Source of the DNA: Pseudomonas sp. Bc-h
GTDB taxonomy: Bacteria; Pseudomonadota; Gammaproteobacteria; Pseudomonadales; Pseudomonadaceae
DNA: 64,000 nt
Direction: 5' to 3'
Assembly: GCF_002080045.1 (NCBI RefSeq)
Contig: NZ_MUIN01000015.1
Span: forward strand, 157,260-221,259
Shown: positions 32,336 to 40,645 of the stretch, piece after piece
How the letters are laid out: each line of letters opens with the position of its first letter
Numbering within the stretch: the stretch's first letter is position 1
Position numbers and translations under genes: made by a program
Notes under the pieces: model-generated
What the model was told of the DNA's origin: nothing
What the model saw: the letters and a program-made list of their open reading frames with translations, nothing else
Database searches by the model: none

Positions 32336-33777
32336 CAGTGGGCTCCCACGACAGCGATCTGGGCGGCTTCTTCAGCTTCTTCGGTGTTCGACGCACGCAC
32401 CGTGCGGAACACGTTGTAGGCCATGAACAGCATGCCGCTGGCGAAGAACGCACCGCCCAGGGCGCGCACGATGTAACCCGGATGGCTGGCTTGCAGCGCC
32501 TCGACGAAGGAGTAGGTGAGCGTGCCGTCATCGTTGATCGCACGCCACATCAGGCCCTGAGTGATGCCGTTGACCCACATCGAGGCGATGTACAGCACGG
32601 TGCCGATGGTCGCGAGCCAGAAGTGCGTGTTGATCAGGCCGATGCTGTGCATCTGTGGACGGCCATAAAGCCGCGGGATCATGTGGTAGACCGCGCCGAT
32701 GGAGATCATCGCCACCCAGCCCAGCGCGCCGGCGTGTACGTGGCCGATGGTCCAGTCGGTGTAGTGGGACAGCGAGTTGACGGTCTTGATTGCCATCATC
32801 GGCCCTTCGAAGGTCGACATGCCGTAGAACGCCAGCGATACGACCAGGAAGCGCAGGATCGGGTCGGTGCGCAACTTATGCCAGGCGCCGGATAGGGTCA
32901 TCATGCCGTTGATCATGCCGCCCCAGCTCGGGGCCAGCAGGATGATCGACATCACCATGCCCAGTGACTGCGCCCAGTCGGGCAGGGCGGTGTAGTGCAG
33001 GTGGTGGGGGCCGGCCCAGATGTAAAGGGTAATCAGCGCCCAGAAGTGCACGATCGACAGACGATAGGAGTAGATCGGGCGTTCGGCCTGTTTCGGCACG
33101 AAGTAGTACATCATCCCGAGGAAGCCCGTGGTCAGGAAAAAGCCCACAGCGTTGTGGCCGTACCACCACTGGATCATCGCGTCGGTCGCGCCCGAGTAGG
33201 CCGAATACGACTTGAACAGACTCACCGGCAACGACATGTGGTTGACAATGTGTAGCATCGCCGTGACCACGATGAACGCGCCGTAGAACCAGTTACCGAC
33301 ATAGATGTGCTTGGTCTTGCGCTTGACGATGGTGCCGAAGAACACCGCCGCGTAAGTGACCCAGACAATGGCCAGCAGGATCGCGATTGGCCATTCGAGC
33401 TCGGCGTATTCCTTGGTGGTCGTGTAGCCCATGGGCAGGGTGATGATCGCGCCGATGATCACCGCCTGCCAGCCCCAGAAGTGGAAGGCGGCCATGCCGT
33501 CGGAGATCAGTCGCGTCTGGCAGGTTCGCTGCACGACATAGTAGGAAGTACCGAACAGTGCGCATCCGCCGAAGGCGAAGATCACAAGGTTGGTGTGCAG
33601 GGGGCGCAGGCGTCCGAACGTGGTCCACTCCAGACCGAAATTCAGATCAGGCCACACGAGTTGTGAGGCGATGAAGACACCGAGCCCCATGCCAAGGATC
33701 CCCCAGACCACCGTCATGATGGCGAACTGGCGGACTACCTTATAGTTATAAGCAGTCGGACTGATTGCTGTGCTCAT
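32335..33777 (-). CDS. ccoN: cbb3 oxidase catalytic subunit CcoN
   Basis: The protein (480 aa from MSTAISPTAYNYKVVRQFAI) has twelve membrane helices with the heme-copper histidines: RLRPLHTNLVIFAFGGCALF, WWYGHNAVGFFLTTGFLGMM, IYIWAGPHHLHYTALPDW and DWTIGHVHAGALGWVAMIS. It reduces oxygen to water with high affinity and pumps protons. The start is supported by GGAACC; an upstream frame to 33855 adds Cys-rich residues unlike the family. I found no TTGAT-N4-ATCAA site in the 860 bases upstream, which fits the constitutive ccoN1-type rather than the Anr-driven ccoN2-type operon. Confidence 0.96.
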   Translation of the reverse strand: MSTAISPTAYNYKVVRQFAIMTVVWGILGMGLGVFIASQLVWPDLNFGLEWTTFGRLRPLHTNLVIFAFGGCALFGTSYYVVQRTCQTRLISDGMAAFHFWGWQAVIIGAIITLPMGYTTTKEYAELEWPIAILLAIVWVTYAAVFFGTIVKRKTKHIYVGNWFYGAFIVVTAMLHIVNHMSLPVSLFKSYSAYSGATDAMIQWWYGHNAVGFFLTTGFLGMMYYFVPKQAERPIYSYRLSIVHFWALITLYIWAGPHHLHYTALPDWAQSLGMVMSIILLAPSWGGMINGMMTLSGAWHKLRTDPILRFLVVSLAFYGMSTFEGPMMAIKTVNSLSHYTDWTIGHVHAGALGWVAMISIGAVYHMIPRLYGRPQMHSIGLINTHFWLATIGTVLYIASMWVNGITQGLMWRAINDDGTLTYSFVEALQASHPGYIVRALGGAFFASGMLFMAYNVFRTVRASNTEEAEEAAQIAVVGAH

Positions 33778-34645
33778 TCTAAGGTTCCACGGTTTGGGTA
33801 TTTTATTAGTGTGGTAACAGCCGCAACATCGAAATAAGCGTAGACCGTTTGCCACGCAAAGGGCGTGTCACCCGGACGACTGAAACGATGGATACGGATT
33901 TTGGCAACCCGCCGCGCAACGTATTGCACGATAAAGTTGCCCGAGTGGGCCGTCAGGACGGGAAAACAGGACGAGTGAGGCAGCGCGCGTGAATGCCGAA
34001 AACTGGATACAACCCTGCGGGTGACGAACAGGACGGCGCTGTCTGTCTGCAAGAGGGTCGAGGGTCGTGCACAATCCTTTCACTGAGCCTGTGGCCAGCT
34101 GTCGCCGGACCACCATGGCGGCAAGCTTAGACGTGATTGGTCGGCGAGGGAAGACGTCTGAACAACAACTGCGACACTTGGCCGCGCGGTATTGCAGAGC
34201 CGCCGCGACCCATTGCGGGCCGCGGCGCTGAGCGTTTTGCACAGACTGCTGAAACGTTACTCCTCCCACATTCCCTGTACCTTGGGAGGGTGTTTCTACA
34301 CCAAAAGTTGTATACAAAAGCCGTCGACTATTGCACTTTTTCACTGCCCAAATATTTGGCCCGAGCTGGCAGAAAAGATCAGCGATCGTCGCGGATGATC
34401 GACCGAAACCGGGAAAAAAAGCCTGTGCCGTCGATGAAACCGCCCGGTTGCGTGTGGGTTGGGGCGCCCAGAGAGTCGGTGCTTTTTTCCGAAGTGCCAG
34501 CGCAGGGTAAATATCCAAAGCTGAACCGTGGCTGTCTTGGCGGGCTATCTTCATGGTCCGCCAACCTGCCATTTCCTTTCGTCGTCGGCATAATGTCGGC
34601 CATCCCATTCACCTCACCTGCTGTGAGCGACAGACCGAGGCAAGC
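33778..34645. other. 868-bp region without a convincing gene
   Basis: The region separates ccoN from a divergent hydrolase gene. Open frames on both strands (up to 246 codons) have cysteine- and arginine-rich, unprotein-like translations and no ribosome-binding site. It holds the ccoN promoter and a small inverted repeat at about 34263-34291 (CCTCCCA and TTGGGAGG), beside GGTGTTTCTACACC. No Anr box was found. A small RNA or a long leader cannot be excluded. Confidence 0.6.
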
Positions 34646-35332
34646 ATGAGCAAAGGACATCCGGCGAGTATTGACGCCGATCAATGCGCGCAACTGGCAA
34701 AAGGGCATGGCTGGTTGTGGAATGCGCCGGTTTCTGTGAACGCCAGATCCGCAACGTTGATTCTCGCCCACGGCGCCGGTGCGCCGATGGACAGCGAGTT
34801 CATGAACGACATGGCCGAACGTCTGGCCGCTCTGGGCGTTGGCGTGCTGCGTTTCGAATTTCCTTACATGGCCCAGCGCCGAATCGACGGCGGCAGACGG
34901 CCACCCAATCCCCAGGCCAGACTGCTGGACTGCTGGCATGAGGTATACGCCGCAGTGCGTGCCAAAGTCGGCGGCCGTCTGGCCATCGGCGGCAAATCCA
35001 TGGGCGGGCGCATGGCCAGCTTGATCGCCGACGACCTCAAGGCCGATGCCCTGATGTGCCTGGGTTACCCGTTCTATGCCGTCGGCAAACCGGAAAAGCC
35101 CCGCGTCGCCCATCTGGCTGACCTGCGCACGCCCACCTTGATCATTCAGGGTGAGCGCGACGCTCTCGGCAATCGCGAAACGGTGGAGGGCTACACGTTG
35201 TCCAGCCAGATCGAAGTGCACTGGCTGCCCACCGCCAATCATGACCTCAAACCCCTGAAGGCCGCTGGCGTCAGCTACGAGGCGTGTCTGCAGGACGCCG
35301 CTGAACGCATTGCCAGACGCTTACTTGATTAA
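34646..35332 (+). CDS. Alpha/beta hydrolase of the KANL3/Tex30-like family
   Basis: The 228-residue protein has an alpha/beta hydrolase core: TLILAHGAGAPMDSEFMNDM (oxyanion region), LAIGGKSMGGRMASLIADD with the GKSMGG nucleophile elbow (Ser), the acid in GERDALGN, and His in PTANHDLKPLK. The substrate is unknown; the family is often called dienelactone hydrolase-like. GAGG before ATG at 34646 supports the start. It overlaps the end of the convergent hypothetical gene by 12 bases. Confidence 0.88.
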   Translation: MSKGHPASIDADQCAQLAKGHGWLWNAPVSVNARSATLILAHGAGAPMDSEFMNDMAERLAALGVGVLRFEFPYMAQRRIDGGRRPPNPQARLLDCWHEVYAAVRAKVGGRLAIGGKSMGGRMASLIADDLKADALMCLGYPFYAVGKPEKPRVAHLADLRTPTLIIQGERDALGNRETVEGYTLSSQIEVHWLPTANHDLKPLKAAGVSYEACLQDAAERIARRLLD

Positions 35333-35794
35333 TGCCAGGATGTCTTCTTCGCGAGGGCATAGAAGATCGAATTCGCCTCTGGATACCTTGAAGTTCATCG
35401 CAGGAATACCGAACTCAAAGCTACCCCGCAGGCGGCCGGTGTCAGCATTACATCTCAGCAACCGGACGCGGCCCTGCGCAAAATCCCGTGAGTGAAATAC
35501 CTGGGCGACCCGCTTGGGGGTGAGGTGATAAACCGCCGTCAGTCGTTCGTCCCGCACCAGGTCGTAAATCCCTGGCGCCAGTGTCTGATCGATGAACAGG
35601 CCGAGCGCCGTGCGATGGGGGCCGACCTTGCCCACCGCGTGTATTTTCCAGATGCGCTGGCTACGCGCGCCAGTCAATTCCGGGCGCAGACAAGACATGC
35701 CGCTCAGGTCCGTGGTGATGAACGGGGTGCCGTTGATTCGGGCGCTGAAATGGCCACGTGCGCTGGGCGCGGTTGGAGGGGTGGAGTCAGTCAT
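35321..35794 (-). CDS. Hypothetical protein next to the Ig-like module cluster
   Basis: The 157-residue protein (RGHFSARINGTPFITTDLSG) has alternating short strands and turns and looks all-beta. No signal peptide, membrane helix or known motif is seen. It lies 88 bases downstream of the 869-residue Ig-like protein gene on the same strand, so it may be its operon partner. GGGAGA before the ATG supports the start. Its end overlaps the convergent hydrolase gene. Confidence 0.75.
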   Translation of the reverse strand: MTDSTPPTAPSARGHFSARINGTPFITTDLSGMSCLRPELTGARSQRIWKIHAVGKVGPHRTALGLFIDQTLAPGIYDLVRDERLTAVYHLTPKRVAQVFHSRDFAQGRVRLLRCNADTGRLRGSFEFGIPAMNFKVSRGEFDLLCPREEDILALIK

Positions 35795-35882
35795 GGCGGG
35801 TATCTCCCTGATACCGTAAACATCGCAGGCAAAGCCGGAGCCCTGGTCTGGCCCCGGCTCGGGGCTCATGAAACGGCGGGTA

Positions 35883-38492
35883 TCAGCGGATACCGATCGC
35901 CGGGATGGCGCTGTAGGTGTACGCGTCCACCTCAGCACCGTTCCCCAGATTCTTCACATAATAGGTCTTGCCGAACGGCGTCACCCTGGCCTGAGTCGAC
36001 GACCATGTCTGGTTCTTCACCAGTGGCCACTTGTTGCCCCATACCCCATAAATCGCGCGCAGCTCGTGAATTGTCGGCAGACGCCCGCCATGCTGGCCTG
36101 CCGCAGCGGACATATCGCCGAACTTGCCGGTGCCCAGGGAAAAACACTGGACGACACCGGTCACCGTCACCTCATAAGACAGGCTCTGCCCGGCAGCATC
36201 GGTCACCGAGATCGTAGCGCTGCCTTTGCCACGCACCGTCGCCAGCCCCGTTTCACTGACATGGGCGACCAGCGGATTGCTCGAACCGTAGGCATAAGGA
36301 GGCGTCCCGCCGGTGGCAACGCGCTCGACCGAGGTACCCGCCGGCAGCGTCGGCAAAACATCCGGATGCGCAGGAACCAGAAACGCCTGACCGTCGAGCG
36401 TGACGGGTGCCGTGTTGAAACTCAGCGCGCTGCGCACCGTCAGCGTCCGCCGTTCCGATTCCTTGTCGACCCCCGAACGCGACACCTGATAGCTGAGCAC
36501 CGCCTGCGCGTTTTCGCTGGCCTCGATCAGCGCCTTCGGCAGTTGGAACACCAGCTCGGTAGTGCCGCTGCCCGCCGCCTGCTCCGCCGTTTCATGACGG
36601 GAAGCCCCGACCCAGATCACCTTGACCCGGTCATCGGCGCGCATTTCGTAACGGACCCGAACGGTTGCGCCGGTTGCCGGGATCAGGGCTGGGTTGACGA
36701 TGTCGTCGTTCTGGACGGTGTCCATGGTTGGGGCGGGGAGCGACGACCAGGCACTCGCCACCCGCACCGAATAAACCCCGGAATCCTGCACCGTGCCATC
36801 CGCCCGCGTGACCCGATAAGACACCAAAACCTGCTCACCCTCGTTGGCGTTCACCAGCGCACTGGAGAACACCAGCGATACATCTTGCCCCGCCTCAGCG
36901 GCACCGATGACCTTTTCCTTCTCGTCACTGCCTTTGGGGCCGTTCCAGGTCACTCGCACATGATCGCCCTGACGCAGACTGGCCGAGGCGGCAATGACAA
37001 CCGTGGCGCCGTTAGCGGTGTCGGCAGGGTCGAGGAGGTTGTTGGCGGCTTCAAGGATGGTGGGGAGCGGAAGGGGCGCGGCGTTGTCCTGACCTACAGT
37101 CAAGGACAGCGATGGCGATCTGAAGAACGCCCGCCCGAACGTGTTGACGGTGTAGTACACCTCCACCGAACCGCCTGCCAGCAGGCTGACATTCTCATCC
37201 GGGATGACGAACTCGACAGGGCTGCCAACGTCCCCGCCGGCGACGGTTTTCAGCTCGTCGTGCATGACATTGGCGCCGCCTTCGGTTTTACCCATCCAGA
37301 ACAGATGGACGTCATTGCCTTGCGACATGAAGTAATAGGCAGGCACTTCAGCGCGAACGTTGCGGGAGGATGGATCCAGCACGCCACCGTTCTGCTCTGC
37401 GGCAGGCACACGAGGCAATGGCAGCTCCATGGGCTGGCCGACGATTTTCAGCGACAGACTCTTCGACCGCTGGCTGCTGCCCGAAGGCGTGTTGACTCGA
37501 TAGTACAGACGCGCCCGACCTTGGGCGATCGGCTGGAATTGCGCGTTGGGCACCATGAACTCGTGAAATGTGGTTTGTCCGCTCACGGTTTGGCTCGCGC
37601 TCCAGGTTTCCAGCGGCATGCCTTCGGCGGTGCTGCGCTCGACCGACAGCACCAGTTGATCGCCGCTCTGGATATCCGCGTGCGCAATCACCAGCACTTG
37701 CACGTCAGCCCCGGAAAGCTGATCCAGGTCCAGTTGCATGTCAGGTGCTTGTGGGGTAACTGGGGCCGGTAGCGTGGAGTCGCCTGCTTCCACTTCCACA
37801 TAGGTGGGCAGCGACCAGCGAGACCAGTTATTGACGATGTCACGAATTTCGTAGCGCACTTCCAGCATGTCCGAGTCGCCGGCGCGCTCGATGATTTCTC
37901 TGCCGACCGCAACGGTGACAGGCTGGCCCACCTGGGCCTGGCTGATCTCGGTGCGAATGATTTCGCCGTGCCAGGACAATGTGACTTTGTCACCGACAAA
38001 CATATTCAGGTACGCAGCGATCTCGACGCTCACGCCGTCCGGTGAGGTGATGATGCCCTCGGGAAAGACCTTTGGCTTGGCCAGACGCTCGTTTTCCCAG
38101 GGAGTTGCCGGGTTGGTGTCGGTGCCGCCCGGCAGGGTCAGTTTGACCGGGACAGTGGCCGGGGCCGATTGGTTTTTCTGGCCGCCGATGGGTTTGGTGA
38201 CTTCGTACCAGAGGCGTATTTCAGGCTGGCGAACGAACTTCTGATCCAGCGGCAAAATCACGAAGTTGAAGGTGCCCGGCGTCAGGTCTTCCTGCCTGAC
38301 GGTGTAGTTGTAGGCCAGTTGATCGTCGCAATACAGATCGATGATATCGCCGGCAGCAATCTCCAGATAAGGCCCGACACGCACCGAAAGCGGCACTTGT
38401 GGGTCCAGGGTGTCGGCATGGCCGATGCCGCTTGGATCGTGCAGGTTCTGCATGGCCGGTGCGGGCAACAGGGCGTTGGTTGCAATATTCAT
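35883..38492 (-). CDS. Large Ig-like module protein with BIG2-like and C-type-lectin-like tail
   Basis: The protein (869 aa) has six related beta-sandwich modules at about residues 33-125, 143-235, 250-350, 370-475, 490-590 and 600-690. Each shows a GD-x-V-x-L-x-W strand, then a VxYxV strand (GDKVTLSWHG / LEVRYEI; GDHVRVTWNG / VLVSYRV). A BIG2-like domain follows (GGTPPYAYGSSNPLVAHVSE). Residues 783-869 resemble the lectin-like cap of invasin or intimin adhesins (GGRLPTIHELRAIYGVWG, WSST, YYVKNLGNG). No signal peptide or barrel is seen, so export is unexplained. AAGGA precedes the ATG. It lies 59 bases after the next Ig-like gene. Confidence 0.85.
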   Translation of the reverse strand: MNIATNALLPAPAMQNLHDPSGIGHADTLDPQVPLSVRVGPYLEIAAGDIIDLYCDDQLAYNYTVRQEDLTPGTFNFVILPLDQKFVRQPEIRLWYEVTKPIGGQKNQSAPATVPVKLTLPGGTDTNPATPWENERLAKPKVFPEGIITSPDGVSVEIAAYLNMFVGDKVTLSWHGEIIRTEISQAQVGQPVTVAVGREIIERAGDSDMLEVRYEIRDIVNNWSRWSLPTYVEVEAGDSTLPAPVTPQAPDMQLDLDQLSGADVQVLVIAHADIQSGDQLVLSVERSTAEGMPLETWSASQTVSGQTTFHEFMVPNAQFQPIAQGRARLYYRVNTPSGSSQRSKSLSLKIVGQPMELPLPRVPAAEQNGGVLDPSSRNVRAEVPAYYFMSQGNDVHLFWMGKTEGGANVMHDELKTVAGGDVGSPVEFVIPDENVSLLAGGSVEVYYTVNTFGRAFFRSPSLSLTVGQDNAAPLPLPTILEAANNLLDPADTANGATVVIAASASLRQGDHVRVTWNGPKGSDEKEKVIGAAEAGQDVSLVFSSALVNANEGEQVLVSYRVTRADGTVQDSGVYSVRVASAWSSLPAPTMDTVQNDDIVNPALIPATGATVRVRYEMRADDRVKVIWVGASRHETAEQAAGSGTTELVFQLPKALIEASENAQAVLSYQVSRSGVDKESERRTLTVRSALSFNTAPVTLDGQAFLVPAHPDVLPTLPAGTSVERVATGGTPPYAYGSSNPLVAHVSETGLATVRGKGSATISVTDAAGQSLSYEVTVTGVVQCFSLGTGKFGDMSAAAGQHGGRLPTIHELRAIYGVWGNKWPLVKNQTWSSTQARVTPFGKTYYVKNLGNGAEVDAYTYSAIPAIGIR

Positions 38493-38520
38493 GAGTAGTC
38501 ATCCTTTTTTTGTTTTTGGT

Positions 38521-38542
38521 GAGCGGGTCCGAAGACCCGCTC
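38521..38542 (-). terminator. UUCG hairpin between two Ig-like genes
   Basis: GAGCGGGTC and GACCCGCTC form a perfect 9-bp stem with a TTCG loop on the minus strand. An A-rich rather than T-rich stretch follows on that strand, so full termination is doubtful. It may dampen read-through or stabilise the upstream message. Confidence 0.55.
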
Positions 38543-38551
38543 CTGGATCTA

Positions 38552-40405
38552 TCAGCAGCCCTGGCCGGGGATGGCCATGGTGATGATCACGTCAGTGGTC
38601 GGGGAGTTGACCATCAGGCCGTCCGGGCCCTCGACGCGGTAGTAGGCCTCGCCGCGACCTTCACAGATCAGGCTCAGTTGCTGGGCCGTCACGCGGAAGC
38701 TGTAGCCGTCCACTTGTTCGAATTCGTCCAGCACGTGGGTGAATTCCACGCTACCCCCCGGCACCGGGGTGTCACCGTTGGCCCGGTTGTAGCCGTGGAA
38801 CACCACGCTTACCCGCGGGTATTTGTCGGCGTTGATGTAGGCAGGGATAAAGACCGGCGTGCCGTCGGGGCTGTTTACCGGACTGATCGCGTTGTACTGG
38901 TTGGCGTTGGTGAACACCGGACGCAACAGGCCATCCGGGCCGCCCGGCAATTCACCTTGCGAACGCACGATGACGTTCTGCGCGGCAGACCTCGAAGTGT
39001 TTGGATTACCCGCGTGGGTCACGGTGTAGGCCACCTTGATCGCGTCGCCGGTACCTTCTGCGGCCATGAGCTCGTTGGGGATGGTCAGCAGCAGGTCGCG
39101 GTCGATATCCGAAGAACGCAGGGTGTACACCACTGGCGTGGTCTGCGAACCCCAGTACAGGCTGATGCGGTCGCTGATCGCGAACTCATCCTTCCAGCCG
39201 ATCACCGCCGTGGCCTCCAGCAGGAAGTCGTCTTCGTCGATGACGTTGTCTTCGTTGTTGGGGTTGCCGCTGGTGCCGCGAATGATCGGCAGGTCCAGTG
39301 CCTCGTTTTCCGGGGTCTCCGGATCCGGGTCCTGAGGACCCGCCAGGGTCAGGTTGACGTTGACCGACAAGCGCAGAGAACTGCCCACCGCCAGCTCGTT
39401 GCGGCGCACCTCATAATGCAGGTCGACATCGCCATCGCCCGACAACGCAACGGCCGCATAGGGCACATTGAGGGTGAACACCGGGTCGGAGGTTTCGTCA
39501 CCTGCCTGAAGCGTGACTTCCGGCAGTGGGTGGCTGCCCCAGTACAAGGTGACCTTGTCGCCCACCTGGGCATTCGGGTACTGAGGAATGTCCACTGCCA
39601 CCGTGGCGCGCGCGTCGGCATCGTCGATCACGCCATCGTCCGCCTGGACGCATACAGGCGCTGGATAGTCCTGCGGGATTTCCTGCAGGAACAGTTTGAA
39701 GGTCTTGGAGAGCGAATTGATCGACACGTTGCCGGCACGGTCGGTGACGGTGAAATACGCCGGCTCCTCGACGTCGCCCAGGCTTTCCAGAAAGGCGCGG
39801 GTGAAGTTCAGCATCACCAGGTCCTCGTTCACCTCCGACGTGGTCACGGTGTGTTCCGGCCCGACCACGTCGCCCCAGAAGGTACGAATCCGGTCGCCCC
39901 ACGCCATGCCGGTGTACCCCGGCACTTCGGTGGTGAGCACATCGCCCAGAGCGGTCAGCTCTGCGGAAGTGAGAACGCCATCGTGGGTTTCAACCGGGAA
40001 GACCATCGCTGCGAGGAGGGTGCCGCCGGGGGCGGTGCGGTCGACGATCAACGGGATTTCCGGGGAGTAGGCAGTTTGCCCTCCCACTTCGTTGATAGCC
40101 CCGTAGCCAGCGTCGTAGTTGCCGTCGCTGGCGAGCAGACCTGGCGGAATGTCCAGCGTCAAGGCATCCCCAGGTTGCTCAGTGGTGATGTACTTCTTCT
40201 CGCCGGTGAGAACGCTGTTCCATGTCAGTTGGTAGGAGTGACCGACAGCGGCTTCGGGCCAGACGACGAGGTTCAGCACCACTGGCTGTTGCAAATCTTC
40301 CAGTGTCAGCAGGCCATCGATAGGGTCTGCAACCGGTACGTTTGGAATGGGCAGCGCCTTGTTCGAACGGCGTGTGACCAAAGGCGGTTGATGTGAGTTG
40401 CACAT
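38552..40405 (-). CDS. Ig-like module protein, 617 aa
   Basis: The protein has five related beta-sandwich modules (about residues 25-130, 135-235, 240-370, 375-490, 495-617). Typical strands are GDRIRTFWGD / YFTVTDRAGN, GDKVTLYWGSHPLPEVTL / VDLHYEVRRNEL and YTVTHAGNPNTSRS. It is acidic and lacks a signal peptide, membrane helix or catalytic motif. It aligns along its full length with the neighbouring 612-residue protein: both have PIDGL-LTLE, QLTWN, ITTE-PGD and IPLIVDRT-PGG. The two genes therefore arose by duplication. Function is unknown; binding or adhesion is a guess from the fold. Confidence 0.85.
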   Translation of the reverse strand: MCNSHQPPLVTRRSNKALPIPNVPVADPIDGLLTLEDLQQPVVLNLVVWPEAAVGHSYQLTWNSVLTGEKKYITTEQPGDALTLDIPPGLLASDGNYDAGYGAINEVGGQTAYSPEIPLIVDRTAPGGTLLAAMVFPVETHDGVLTSAELTALGDVLTTEVPGYTGMAWGDRIRTFWGDVVGPEHTVTTSEVNEDLVMLNFTRAFLESLGDVEEPAYFTVTDRAGNVSINSLSKTFKLFLQEIPQDYPAPVCVQADDGVIDDADARATVAVDIPQYPNAQVGDKVTLYWGSHPLPEVTLQAGDETSDPVFTLNVPYAAVALSGDGDVDLHYEVRRNELAVGSSLRLSVNVNLTLAGPQDPDPETPENEALDLPIIRGTSGNPNNEDNVIDEDDFLLEATAVIGWKDEFAISDRISLYWGSQTTPVVYTLRSSDIDRDLLLTIPNELMAAEGTGDAIKVAYTVTHAGNPNTSRSAAQNVIVRSQGELPGGPDGLLRPVFTNANQYNAISPVNSPDGTPVFIPAYINADKYPRVSVVFHGYNRANGDTPVPGGSVEFTHVLDEFEQVDGYSFRVTAQQLSLICEGRGEAYYRVEGPDGLMVNSPTTDVIITMAIPGQGC

Positions 40406-40555
40406 GTTAGTTCTCCATTTAAAAGGCAGCCGGGATCCTGGTCGAAAATGACTGCCTGAACTTCAATTAATTACCCGGGGACGAAAAGTGTCGAGCGGGC
40501 TGTAGCAATTGGGTTAATCCATATACAGAAAAACGTGGTTCCCTATATAGGATGT

Positions 40556-40618
40556 ATTTCAACTAATAGCAGTTGTGGCTGGCTGTCAAGACACGGGGTG
40601 GTAAATATTTATTTTTTT
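40556..40618 (-). promoter_or_regulatory. Upstream element shared with other Ig-like genes
   Basis: ATTTCAACTAATAGC (40556-40570) and GCTGTCAA (40582-40589) recur with identical 11-base spacing at 47203-47236, upstream of another Ig-like gene. GGTGGTAAATATTTATTTTT (40597-40616) recurs nearly unchanged at 42659. On the minus strand the first pair reads TTGACAGC-N11-GCTATTAGTTGAAAT, which could be a -35 element and an AT-rich -10 region or an activator site. It lies 150-210 bases before the 617-residue protein gene. Confidence 0.6.
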
Positions 40619-40645
40619 AAAATTCTCTTGTTGTGATGCAATCGG

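Noticed and set aside
33868..34608. 246-codon frame in the gap before ccoN
   Set aside because: Composition is rich in Arg, Cys and Ser with no hydrophobic core pattern, and no ribosome-binding site was found.
35868..40396. Two frames above 600 codons on the plus strand opposite the Ig-like genes
   Set aside because: They mirror the real genes in GC-rich codons, lack ribosome-binding sites and have Arg/His-rich translations.
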